A stretch of DNA of 64,000 nucleotides from Moraxella sp. (GTDB lineage: Bacteria > Pseudomonadota > Gammaproteobacteria > Pseudomonadales > Moraxellaceae): the NCBI GenBank assembly GCA_030528385.1, contig JAUMYZ010000007.1:1-64000 (forward strand), in the 5' to 3' direction. Positions 17,321 through 25,742 of the stretch are shown here, piece after piece. A program made the position numbers and the translations under genes. A model generated the notes under the pieces. The model was not told the origin of the DNA, did not search any database, and saw only the letters and a list, made by a program, of their open reading frames with translations. Every line of letters begins with the position of its first letter. The stretch's first letter is position 1.

Positions 17321-18133
17321 TTATAGGTCAATCTTTGCCAGTTTTGCCAATTTTGTCAGGTCGTACGTTGCTTTGTCAATCAAATCCACACCGCATTCTA
17401 ACGCACTTATCCAATCCAAAAACCTATCAAACATCACTCGCCCATCAAAGCGCTTGCCATGCTGCGGCACCATCATCGTAACAGGCAATCTGCGCACACT
17501 GTCCGCCCATAGGCGCGTGGCTTTGTTACTGACCATATAACGGCGATGAAAACCAAACATGCTGTGTATGTGTTCATCAAAATCATCAACCACAATGCCC
17601 GAATTTCCACTGAGCGACGCGCCCATATCGCCCGAAAACAGTATCTGGCTCACAGGGTCATAAAACTGCACATTGCCCACCGAGTGCAAAAAATGTGCAG
17701 GAATGATGACGATGTGCGTCTGCCCCAATGGGCACAAAGCTCCTTTATCAGGCACACCAAGTAACCGTTCTGACAAGCCATGATGTAAGCGCCCTTTGGT
17801 AAAAGACGAATTATAATGCGGCAAAAAGCGCTCCCACAGTTTGGGGATAATCAGCTTGGTGTTTTTTAGATGAATAAGCCAACGCGGCATGGACGCCAAG
17901 ATGTCAGGGTCTTGATGTGAGCCGATGACGTATTTGATGTTGTCCATGCTGGTAAATTTGGTGATTTCTAGGGTGAGTGGCACAAAGGTCAAATCCCCAC
18001 CTGGGTCAATAATCGCTGCTTCATCGCCATCAACAATCATAAACTGGTTGGACGGCACACTCTCATCGTCTTCGGACATATTAAACGCGATACATTTGTG
18101 ATGACCATCGTCATACAACACATGATGTTCCAT
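17321..18133 (-). CDS. Metallo-beta-lactamase-fold protein, diiron ODP-like
   Basis: A 270-residue MBL-fold protein of the oxygen-binding diiron (ODP/flavodiiron-like) type. Visible motifs are SNQFMIVDGDEAAIIDPGG near the N-terminus, SHQDPDI in place of the usual HxHxDH, PAHFLHSVG, FSGDMGAS and PQHGKRF. In this family such residues bind two irons and reduce O2 or NO, or act as oxygen or redox sensors. No flavodoxin or rubredoxin domain is attached, so any electron partner is unknown. It precedes metR on the same strand. The specific role cannot be given from sequence. Confidence 0.8.
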   Translation of the reverse strand: MEHHVLYDDGHHKCIAFNMSEDDESVPSNQFMIVDGDEAAIIDPGGDLTFVPLTLEITKFTSMDNIKYVIGSHQDPDILASMPRWLIHLKNTKLIIPKLWERFLPHYNSSFTKGRLHHGLSERLLGVPDKGALCPLGQTHIVIIPAHFLHSVGNVQFYDPVSQILFSGDMGASLSGNSGIVVDDFDEHIHSMFGFHRRYMVSNKATRLWADSVRRLPVTMMVPQHGKRFDGRVMFDRFLDWISALECGVDLIDKATYDLTKLAKLAKIDL

Positions 18134-18358
18134 AAATCACCCAAAATAACTTGTGTCTTGTTTTGTTTTCATTATATGTTAATTTAACCTAAAAAATAAT
18201 CAATTCTGCCCAGTTTTGGACGAATTGACCAAAATTTACCACCAACAGTAGCAAACAAGCTTGGGCGATGTTTTCATTAAAAATTTTCACCATCTTATCA
18301 TAAAATCAAAATATTTTCATGGGGCTATTTTCTATGGTACTATTTTCACGACAGCTTC

Positions 18359-18712
18359 ATGATACCATGCAGGATAACTGATAATTCAACTGCCATCATC
18401 ACACCAGAACAAACTCATGCCACACCACCAAGACCCCATTTAGAACTGACAGGCCTTGCCAGTACCATCGCCGTCATCATCACTGTATTAGTCAACCGCG
18501 TTTACCACATATATGATTTAGACCAGAACGGTTGGCATTATTGGGCGGTTTTTCTATTGACAATAATGACCATCGCTTGCGGAACAAATGTCATCACCAA
18601 AAAACTGCTCAAACACCAATCATCAAAATGTTTAAATAAATGGAGCAAGCGTGTACCCATCTTAGAATTGACATTGTTCGTGCTGGCAATTATTATCATC
18701 ACCTTATCATGA
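18359..18712 (+). CDS. Small membrane protein, function unknown
   Basis: A 117-residue protein not recognised as a known family. It has about three hydrophobic segments (around residues 28-50, 60-78 and 98-117). A Shine-Dalgarno sequence is not obvious, so the start is uncertain. It is followed 27 bp later by a second small membrane protein on the same strand, and the two could be translated from one message. Confidence 0.5.
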   Translation: MIPCRITDNSTAIITPEQTHATPPRPHLELTGLASTIAVIITVLVNRVYHIYDLDQNGWHYWAVFLLTIMTIACGTNVITKKLLKHQSSKCLNKWSKRVPILELTLFVLAIIIITLS

Positions 18713-18739
18713 TGGCTACCAACTTAACTGACAAACAAC

Positions 18740-19030
18740 ATGACACAACAGTCCAACCGCTTGCGGCTTATTAGCCTGTCCATGTGCATATGTTGGGCGA
18801 TACTACTGGCAATGATGACACCAAGCATAGAGCGATGGCTTGACATGGACGATTTTTCATCATCGTGGTTGCGTTATTTGCTGATGTTTTTGCCTTTTAT
18901 ATATCTGCCACACAAACTGCCCATCTGGCTCAACCACACAAATCAGCGTACCATCGTTATCATCAACGCCGTCTGCATCATGGGGCTACTGTGCCTGCTT
19001 ATCATCGGCTTTGCCAAAATTATCAAATAA
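18740..19030 (+). CDS. Small membrane protein, function unknown
   Basis: A 96-residue protein with predicted membrane segments near residues 8-26, 42-60 and 70-92. It is not recognised. It may form a pair with the preceding membrane protein gene (27 bp gap). It lies 116 bp upstream of metE, on the same strand. No strong ribosome site was seen. Confidence 0.5.
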   Translation: MTQQSNRLRLISLSMCICWAILLAMMTPSIERWLDMDDFSSSWLRYLLMFLPFIYLPHKLPIWLNHTNQRTIVIINAVCIMGLLCLLIIGFAKIIK

Positions 19031-19146
19031 AATTCATCTAAACTTGAAAAACTTGATTTTTATTCATTATAAAATGCTGGCATAATACACCTACTTAAAA
19101 TTTTTCATCTTGTCATTATTTTAGTGAATTTTATTAAAGGTGTATC

Positions 19147-21402
19147 ATGAGCATTCAAACCCACATTCTTGGCTATCCCCGTATCGGCGACAAACGCCAA
19201 AGCAAGTTTGCCCTAGAAAAATACTGGAAAGGCAAACAAGACAAAACTGCCACGCTTGAAGCGTTGGACGCTGTTTTTGCCCAAAACATCACTGACCAAA
19301 TCAGTGCAGGGCTAGACATCATCACCACAGGCGATTTTGCCCATTATGATTTGGTGCTGACCCAAGCTGTCGCCTTTGGCATTGTACCGCCACGTTTTGA
19401 TGGCAGTGAACACCTTGACAGCTTTGACCGTCAGTTTTATTTTGCTCGTGGTCGCGACCACACAGGTGTACTTGCCGACACTGCCGCTTGGCAAATGACC
19501 AAATGGTTTGACACCAATTATCACTACCTTGTACCAGAGCTAGAAGCCGACCAAGATTTTAGTAACACCGATTTTACCCAGATTTTTAAACAAGTGACGG
19601 ACACCAAAGCCATCATCGCCAAACACGGCGTGGATAAAGAGCTAAAAGTTGTCTTGATTGGACCTTTGAGCTTTTTGTATTTGTCATCATCGCAGGCAAA
19701 TGACAAGCTAGACCATCTGGACAAACTGCTGCCCACTTATGCTGACTTGCTGGCTAAATTGGGTGAGCAAGGCGTAGCATGGGTACAGCTTGATGAGCCA
19801 ATTTTAAGCCTAGATTTGGACAGTAAATGGCAACAAGCCTTTGAGCGTGCCTATAACGGCTTGCAACGCACCCCACCCAAGCTCATTGTCGCCAGCTATT
19901 TTGACACGCTGGGCAACAACACCAACATCGCTTGCAACCTACCTGTGGCGGGCATTCATATTGATATTACCCGTAGCAATTCGCCCAAGCAGTACGCCAC
20001 CCAAGTCATTGACCATCTGCCCACGCACAAGATTTTATCCATCGGCGTGGTGGACGGTCGCTCGGTGTGGACAACCGACCAAGTGGCAGCTGCCGACATT
20101 TTGCAAGGGGCGTATGAGCGTCTGGGTGAGCGTCTGTGGGTGGGTACAGGTTCATCTTTGTTGCATTTGCCTGTGGATTTGTCGCATGAAAATGTGCCAA
20201 GTGAGCTTGGCGGCAAACTTGCCTTTGCCAAACAAAAACTGTCCGAAGTGGTGATTTGTGGCAAATTGGCAACGGGCGAAAAGACGGCCGACAGCAACGC
20301 CACCGCCCTACATCTAACCCCGCTTGCCAACCAAGCTCAAGCCCGCAGTGGTGAATTTGCCGAGCGTTATGCCAAACAAAACGCCAAGCTCAACTTGCCC
20401 TTATTCCCGACCACCACCATTGGTTCATTCCCCCAAACGAGCGACATTCGCAAGGCTCGTGCCGACTGGAAAAAAGGCGTGCTTGGCGATGGCGATTATG
20501 AACTTGCCATGAAAGCTGAAATCCAAAGGGCGGTTGATGAGCAAGAAAAACTCGGGCTAGATGTGCTGGTACACGGCGAAGCCGAACGCACCGACATGGT
20601 GGAGTATTTTGCTCAGTATATGGACGGCTTTTGGCTGTCGGAAAATGGCTGGGTACAAAGCTATGGGACTCGCTGTGTGCGTCCGCCGATTGTCGTGGGT
20701 AACATCACTCGCCCGACCGCCATGACCGTTTCTTGGATAAATTACGCCCAAAGCCTGACCGACAAGCCGATGAAAGGCATGCTGACAGGTCCTGTAACGA
20801 TACTCAACTGGTCATTTGCCCCCAGCGATACCGCTACGCGTGATGTGTTACGCTTGCAAATCGCCGACGCCATCAACCAAGAAGTCGCCGATTTACAAAA
20901 AGCAGGTATTGGCATTATTCAGATTGATGAGCCAGCGTTTCGTGAAGGCTTGCCACTCAAACAATCCGCCCAAGCTCATTATTGGCAACAAGCGGTCGCC
21001 GCCTTTAAGCATTCGTGTTCGGTCGCTGACCAAAGCACGCAAATCCACACCCATATGTGCTATTCTAGCTTTCATGACTGCTTGCCACACATTAGTGCCA
21101 TGGACGCTGACGTGATTACCATTGAGACGGCTCGCTCTGGTTTGCAACTGCTTGACGCATTTCGTGGCAACGGCTACACCAACGCCATCGGGCCAGGCGT
21201 CTATGACATTCACTCGCCACGCACGCCATCGGCAGAAAATATGCAAGTGGTGATTGATGAAGCCATCAAATATGTGCCTGCCGAACGCCTGTGGGTCAAT
21301 CCTGACTGCGGTCTAAAAACTCGCAACTGGGACGAAACGGTGTCCGCCCTTGCCAATATGGTAGAGATGACCAAACAAGTGCGTGAAGTGTACGCCAAAT
21401 AA
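19147..21402 (+). CDS. metE: Cobalamin-independent methionine synthase MetE
   Basis: A 751-residue 5-methyltetrahydropteroyltriglutamate-homocysteine methyltransferase, the last step of methionine synthesis without B12. The length matches the family (about 750). The zinc site is intact: HTHMCYSSF and, near the C-terminus, NPDCGLKTR. The N-terminal half begins THILGYPRIG, as expected, and the C-terminal barrel starts around FPTTTIGSFPQT. Shine-Dalgarno AAAGGTG precedes the ATG. The upstream 116 bp contains no perfect TGAA-N5-TTCA MetR box that I could see, only degenerate half sites. A hairpin and a tiny acidic ORF follow before the terminator. Confidence 0.97.
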   Translation: MSIQTHILGYPRIGDKRQSKFALEKYWKGKQDKTATLEALDAVFAQNITDQISAGLDIITTGDFAHYDLVLTQAVAFGIVPPRFDGSEHLDSFDRQFYFARGRDHTGVLADTAAWQMTKWFDTNYHYLVPELEADQDFSNTDFTQIFKQVTDTKAIIAKHGVDKELKVVLIGPLSFLYLSSSQANDKLDHLDKLLPTYADLLAKLGEQGVAWVQLDEPILSLDLDSKWQQAFERAYNGLQRTPPKLIVASYFDTLGNNTNIACNLPVAGIHIDITRSNSPKQYATQVIDHLPTHKILSIGVVDGRSVWTTDQVAAADILQGAYERLGERLWVGTGSSLLHLPVDLSHENVPSELGGKLAFAKQKLSEVVICGKLATGEKTADSNATALHLTPLANQAQARSGEFAERYAKQNAKLNLPLFPTTTIGSFPQTSDIRKARADWKKGVLGDGDYELAMKAEIQRAVDEQEKLGLDVLVHGEAERTDMVEYFAQYMDGFWLSENGWVQSYGTRCVRPPIVVGNITRPTAMTVSWINYAQSLTDKPMKGMLTGPVTILNWSFAPSDTATRDVLRLQIADAINQEVADLQKAGIGIIQIDEPAFREGLPLKQSAQAHYWQQAVAAFKHSCSVADQSTQIHTHMCYSSFHDCLPHISAMDADVITIETARSGLQLLDAFRGNGYTNAIGPGVYDIHSPRTPSAENMQVVIDEAIKYVPAERLWVNPDCGLKTRNWDETVSALANMVEMTKQVREVYAK

Positions 21403-21410
21403 TGCCAATA

Positions 21411-21435
21411 GGGTAAATGCCGAGCGTATTTACCC
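21411..21435 (+). other. Intercistronic hairpin after metE
   Basis: A perfect 8 bp stem (GGGTAAAT at 21411-21418, ATTTACCC at 21428-21435) has a 9-base loop and begins 8 bp after the metE stop. No T run follows, so it is probably not a terminator. It could protect the metE 3' end or separate metE from the mini-ORF. Confidence 0.55.
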
Positions 21436-21469
21436 AATGTTTAAAAGGTTAAAACAAAAAGGAAAAACC

Positions 21470-21523
21470 ATGTGTGAAGCCTGCAACGTCCATGATGACG
21501 ATGAGATTGATTATGATGAATAA
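21470..21523 (+). CDS. 17-residue acidic CxxC mini-protein or leader peptide
   Basis: The ORF encodes MCEACNVHDDDEIDYDE. It has a strong Shine-Dalgarno sequence (AAGGAAA, about 6 bp before ATG) and ends 26 bp before a rho-independent terminator. Ten of the 17 residues are acidic; the N-terminus has a CxxC pair and a His. It lies 67 bp after metE and 138 bp before the phosphatase gene of the lipid module. It could be a real small protein, perhaps metal-binding, cotranscribed with the zinc enzyme MetE. It could also be a leader peptide whose acidic run slows or destabilises the ribosome. I do not recognise it. Confidence 0.5.
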   Translation: MCEACNVHDDDEIDYDE

Positions 21524-21549
21524 GCCTTCTCATCTTTAAACCAATCCGA

Positions 21550-21583
21550 ACAAAACCGCTCAATTTGGGCGGTTTTGTTTTTT
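21550..21583 (+). terminator. Rho-independent terminator after metE and the mini-ORF
   Basis: A 10 bp stem (ACAAAACCGC at 21550-21559, GCGGTTTTGT at 21569-21578) is followed by a T run. It ends the metE transcript or, if the mini-ORF is a leader, could act as an attenuator in front of the PAP2 phosphatase gene at 21662. Confidence 0.88.
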
Positions 21584-21661
21584 GATTACAATTAAAAACA
21601 GCAAGGAGAAAACAACGTGCTACTATAAGAAAATCCAAGCTCAACTTGCCAAATTCATTCA

Positions 21662-23109
21662 ATGAGTAAAGCCCATTTTTATCACAGCCATCAATCTTGG
21701 CAAAGCCTATTATATGCTGGCGGTATTTTTGCACTTATTTATAATCTGACCAATGCCTATGCCCAGATTATAGATGGTACCTATGGGGTACCCCATATTG
21801 CCAACACCTTTGATAAGCACACTCCCTTTATCGCTCCGATGATAGTGCCTTATGCTCTGTCAATGCCATTATTTGTGATAAGTTTTTTTATTATTGATAG
21901 AAGACAATTATCTTGTCTTACTCATCGGCTACTTTTACTGACTATAATCTCTGGGCTTATTTTTTATTATTTTCCTTTAAAGTTTTCATTGGTCATGACT
22001 GATTTTTATTATTGGGGGGGGTGGATTGGTCTTGGGCGTATCAGATGTTATTTGCCATAGATAAACCTTATAATCAACTGCCGTCATTGCACGTTGGTTT
22101 TGCAATGCTGATTGCTCTTTCTTTATATAGCACACTAAAATCTTGGTGTGGTTTATATGCTTGGCTACTTGTTATGATTTGTTTTTTGATTGCTATCTCT
22201 ACCATTTTTACTTATCAGCACCACAGCTATGATTTATTAGCTGGTTTAATTTTTGCATTGTTGGTTTATTGTATTGAGCATTATTTATCATCAGCTTATA
22301 CGGCGATATTAAAGGCAAATATTATTAAATACATCAGTCTTGCTGTTGTATGGCTGATTGTTATAAAAACACTGCCTGTGATTATATCACAATCGCCCAT
22401 CACAGGCATTGCCAGTTTAATCATTGACTTTATTGCTTATCACGGTTTGATATGTTTTTTATTGGTGGCGTTTTGTTATCATCGTTATAAAAAACAGTTG
22501 CCTGATAAATTATTAAGCCAATTATTTCATAAACAGCAAGGCAGATTTACGCCACTTGGTCAATTTATCTTTATGTATTTTTATGCGATGTATTATCTGC
22601 TTTGGCAACTTGCCAAATACAGTCAATTTTTACAAACAACCCATAAGCCTATTAAAATAGACAAGCATACTGATATTTTAGCCATTGGCAGATTGCCAAA
22701 ATACCATTATGATGATGAGTTTTTTAATCAATATGAAGCAATTATTTGGCTAGATATCAGCACAGAATTGTCGTGTCATATGACAGGCAGTAAACTGGCT
22801 GATAAAAGCCATTATATCTATCTGCCCATGCTGGATTTAAGCGCTTATCAAGATTGCCATTTAACGCAACTCATACAACAATGCCAATTTATTCAAAAAA
22901 AATTATCACCAAAAAGAACACTGATTGTCTGCCAATGTGCGATGGGGCATTCTCGCAGTGTGGTGATGATGGCATATCTGCTGGCATATATGGGCAAATA
23001 CTCAGCCAATAATATATATTCGCTGATTGATGGTCATTATCCCAAACATCGTGCCAAAAAATACATCAAGCACAAACATTTAACCACAATAAGGAATGCC
23101 AATGCCTGA
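21662..23109 (+). CDS. ynbD: PAP2/dual-specificity phosphatase (YnbD-like), frame broken at G8
   Basis: The reading frame from 21662 runs in frame to 22060, while the rest of the protein lies in another frame from 22012 to 23109. The switch point is a run of eight G (22014-22021). With nine or six G the two parts join into about 480 residues. The N-terminal part has several membrane helices. The PAP2_3-type active site follows (YNQLPSLHVGFA, then HHSYDLLAG). The C-terminus carries a dual-specificity phosphatase domain with the general acid Asp (LPMLDLSA) and the CX5R loop (CAMGHSRS). This fusion matches the E. coli YnbD plan. It should remove phosphate from a lipid or lipid head group in the inner membrane. 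In this sequence it is OFF, unless the run was miscalled. Base composition is AT-rich compared with the right arm of the module. Confidence 0.85.
22014..22021 (+). repeat. Poly-G tract (G8), likely phase-variation switch
   Basis: Eight consecutive G sit exactly where the phosphatase reading frame changes. In the present state the upstream frame reads Trp-Gly-Gly-Trp-Ile and stops at 22060. One extra G, or two fewer, gives Trp-Gly-(Gly)-Val-Asp-Trp-Ser and continues to 23109. It is the longest G or C run I noticed in the window. Slipped-strand mispairing at such tracts is known for Moraxella surface genes. Confidence 0.85.
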
Positions 23110-23872
23110 TGACATTATTTTTATGGCAAGTCTGTTTATCACAGTGGTGTTATTAAGACTGCTGCTTGTTTTTGCCAAGTCTTCTGCTTTGGTGGTAATT
23201 AAGCCCATTGTGTCGTCTTGGATATTTTTATTGGCGGTATTGTTTGGCAGTTATTTGCTTGGGTTTTGGGCGATGGTGGTGTTGTCTGTTGTCATGCTGA
23301 TAAAAGGCATTCATGAAGTTAGCGAGCTTTGGCACAGCGATACCAACAATCCACAAAAAATCACTCAGCTGTTTTTGGTTGATTTGATTTTATTGGCGTG
23401 GCTGATTATTTATTGTATTGGCTTTGTGCATTTATATTATCAACTTAATCAACACGGACAAACATCTGTTTTATTATGGTTGATATTTTGTGTGCAAATT
23501 GGTGATGTTTGCCAATATATTATGGGAAAATCTTTGGGGCAACGTTTTTTTAAAATCAAACTTGCCCCCAATATCAGCCCCAATAAAACCATTGAAGGGG
23601 TGTTATTTGGCATATCACTGATGGCGATTTTTGGCGTTGTGCTCGGCAGTTATTTAACACTATTTAATTATGGTCAAAGTTTTTTATTGGCGGTGCTGTT
23701 GGGTATGTTGGGTGTGGCGGGCGATTTGTTGCAGTCTTTGGTTAAAAGACGCCACCGCATTAAAGACATGGGCACTTGGCTAAAAGGGCATGGCGGCTTA
23801 TTAGACCGCATTGACAGTTTGTTATTTGCCCTGCCTATATTTTGGGGAATTTATCGTTTATTTTTAGGATAA
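23102..23872 (+). CDS. ynbB: CDP-diacylglycerol synthase-like (CdsA family, YnbB-like)
   Basis: A 256-residue integral membrane protein of the phosphatidate cytidylyltransferase family. It would make a CDP-lipid from CTP and phosphatidic acid. The C-terminal family signature is intact: SLVKRRHRIKDMG, then KGHGGLLDRID. About seven hydrophobic segments are seen. The ATG at 23102 was chosen because AAGGA lies 6 bp upstream; an in-frame ATG at 23096 is too close to it. The start lies inside the end of the phosphatase gene, so translation is coupled. The stop overlaps by 9 bp the convergent SDR gene. It is probably a paralogue of a housekeeping cdsA elsewhere. E. coli YnbB has been linked to MPIase glycolipid synthesis. 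Confidence 0.88.
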   Translation: MPDDIIFMASLFITVVLLRLLLVFAKSSALVVIKPIVSSWIFLLAVLFGSYLLGFWAMVVLSVVMLIKGIHEVSELWHSDTNNPQKITQLFLVDLILLAWLIIYCIGFVHLYYQLNQHGQTSVLLWLIFCVQIGDVCQYIMGKSLGQRFFKIKLAPNISPNKTIEGVLFGISLMAIFGVVLGSYLTLFNYGQSFLLAVLLGMLGVAGDLLQSLVKRRHRIKDMGTWLKGHGGLLDRIDSLLFALPIFWGIYRLFLG

Positions 23873-24652
23873 TTTTTTATCTTGCTGGCGGTATTGTAAT
23901 TTCATCATTTGGCTTAATAATGGCTTTGGCAAACTGCCCAAAGCCTTAACCACATATTTCATCGGTTTTGGGAAAATATGCACTTTAATATTATGACCAA
24001 TGGCATGATTGATTTCACGCACCGCTTGTTTTTCTGAAGACAAAAAGGGCTTATTCTGGGCACTGCCAGCATTTAATTCACGCAACTTTTGCGTATCTAT
24101 ATAGCCACAAGCAATACAATTTACGCCAATGCCAAAGGGCTCTAATGCCAGCTGATACGCCTGACAAATCTCTATCATCGCACGTTTACATCTGGCATAT
24201 AGGCTCATTTGCTCAAAATTTAATAAGCCCGCCACAGAAGCAATGGCAATAAGACGGGTGTTTTGATGGTATTTTTTTAATTGCTCACTTGCCCATTCAA
24301 CACATTGACAAAAGGCTTGTAAATTCACCGCCAATATTTGCTCGCTTTGGGCTTTGGATAATTTTAATTTGCGTTCATTATAATAGATACCTGCACTATA
24401 AATAAAATGCGTCATCGGCATATTTGCCAATTCATCAAATAAGCGTTGTCTTTGGCGGGCATTGGTAATATCGCATTGCTTAATGGTGAGATTATCATTG
24501 TTTTGATAATGCTGACACAGGGCATGTATTTTATCGGCATTGCTACCAACGATGGTTACTTGCCATGATTTGTCCAAATAATCCTTGGCAAGTGCCAGCC
24601 CAATACCGCTAGTACCGCCGATAATGACACAATGTTTATGATGAGTTGTCAT
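23864..24652 (-). CDS. Short-chain dehydrogenase/reductase
   Basis: A 262-residue classical SDR using NAD(P)H. The nucleotide-binding motif is GGTSGIGLALA (TGxxxGIG type), followed by an NNDNLTIKQCDITN segment, YSAG in place of NNAG, and the catalytic Ser (IASVAG) with Tyr-x-x-x-Lys as YARCK. The substrate is unknown. Its place as last gene of the right arm of the lipid module suggests reduction of a lipid intermediate or head group. The start overlaps the patatin stop by 17 bp. The base composition is AT-rich like the left arm and unlike the three genes upstream of it. Confidence 0.85.
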   Translation of the reverse strand: MTTHHKHCVIIGGTSGIGLALAKDYLDKSWQVTIVGSNADKIHALCQHYQNNDNLTIKQCDITNARQRQRLFDELANMPMTHFIYSAGIYYNERKLKLSKAQSEQILAVNLQAFCQCVEWASEQLKKYHQNTRLIAIASVAGLLNFEQMSLYARCKRAMIEICQAYQLALEPFGIGVNCIACGYIDTQKLRELNAGSAQNKPFLSSEKQAVREINHAIGHNIKVHIFPKPMKYVVKALGSLPKPLLSQMMKLQYRQQDKKLS

Positions 24653-25742
24653 GGTTTAATAAATACGCCTTGGTTGTTTGATAGCCATAGTGATATTGCT
24701 CGTGGGCGATGTGTTGAAACTTAGCAAAGGTTGGATACACGCCATCAATACAGCCATATCGCCAGTTGTAGCGTTTGCCAATCAGGGCAGGCACATGTCG
24801 GCGACTGTCCGCCAGTGGCAACCAGTGCACCGTCGCAGCGTGCGTTTTTTGTTTGACCTTGCTAAGCCTAACATTGGGGTCAAAACCAAAGCATGAGCCA
24901 ATGGCGGGCACAGCCAGCAACCTGTCATAGGGCAATTTATCGTCAATAAACACTTCATCGGCAAGTAGGCTTGCCAGCTCCACAGGGGTCAAATCCAGCA
25001 CCCCACCAAACAGCGTCTGAGTGTGATGACCGATGGGCGACAAATAATACATATCGCTGATGGACGCCCGCACCGCTGCCGCCAAGGGCAAGTCCTGCAC
25101 CGCCAGCGTGGGAGCAATTCGCTGGGGCTGATAATCGTGCAGGGCACAAGGTGTGCCGTCTAGCCATGCCCGCACGCCAGTACCAACCGCAACAGACGGA
25201 CGCAGCAACAACTGCCAGCGATAGCCTGTATCCACCGCTTGCAGGCGACTTAAAACAATCAAACTGGCGATGGACTGCCCCGATGGGCTGGGCAAATCGG
25301 CTAACTCTTGAGCCAATTTATCGCTTTGCCACAGTGGATGGCTGTTTTCATCTTTGATGGCAAATAGGGCTTGGCTGTATAGACCATCAAGCGTTTTTTG
25401 GCTTAGGGCTTGTTTTGATTTTGAGATTAAACCCACAAAACGCCGTACGGCGGGCAACACAAACTTCCCTTGATGGGCGGGCACAACGCCATAAAAGCGA
25501 CAAAACATCTGATAAGCGGTGGGGCTTTGTACCAATGCCAGTGCCGTCTTGGGCTCGGGGGCAAGCTCCAAAAAGGCGACCGCCAATGCCCCACCACAGC
25601 TTGCCAAGATAATGTCAGGGCGTTTATCATGCTCGCACAAAGCCTGATACACGCCCAAATAATAACCAAAACGCAAACCGCCACCTGCAAAAATCAGTGC
25701 ACGCCGATAAGGTTTGGCAGGTGCTTTATCCTGTTTGGTCAT
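24636..25742 (-). CDS. Patatin-like phospholipase
   Basis: A 368-residue patatin-family hydrolase, expected to be a lipid acyl hydrolase. Visible are the oxyanion GGG motif (ALIFAGGGLRFGYYLGVY), the nucleophile elbow as ASCGGA (Ser, but with Ala and Cys instead of the classical GxSxG spacing residues), and an Asp in LFGGVLDLTPVE taken as the dyad partner (usual form DGG). The atypical elbow makes activity less certain. No signal peptide was seen, so it probably acts on the cytoplasmic face. The start ATG overlaps the upstream stop as ATGA, which implies coupled translation. Confidence 0.82.
   Translation of the reverse strand: MTKQDKAPAKPYRRALIFAGGGLRFGYYLGVYQALCEHDKRPDIILASCGGALAVAFLELAPEPKTALALVQSPTAYQMFCRFYGVVPAHQGKFVLPAVRRFVGLISKSKQALSQKTLDGLYSQALFAIKDENSHPLWQSDKLAQELADLPSPSGQSIASLIVLSRLQAVDTGYRWQLLLRPSVAVGTGVRAWLDGTPCALHDYQPQRIAPTLAVQDLPLAAAVRASISDMYYLSPIGHHTQTLFGGVLDLTPVELASLLADEVFIDDKLPYDRLLAVPAIGSCFGFDPNVRLSKVKQKTHAATVHWLPLADSRRHVPALIGKRYNWRYGCIDGVYPTFAKFQHIAHEQYHYGYQTTKAYLLNHDNSS

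Noticed and set aside
19031-19146. MetR binding site upstream of metE
   Set aside because: Only degenerate halves of TGAA-N5-TTCA are present; none was convincing.
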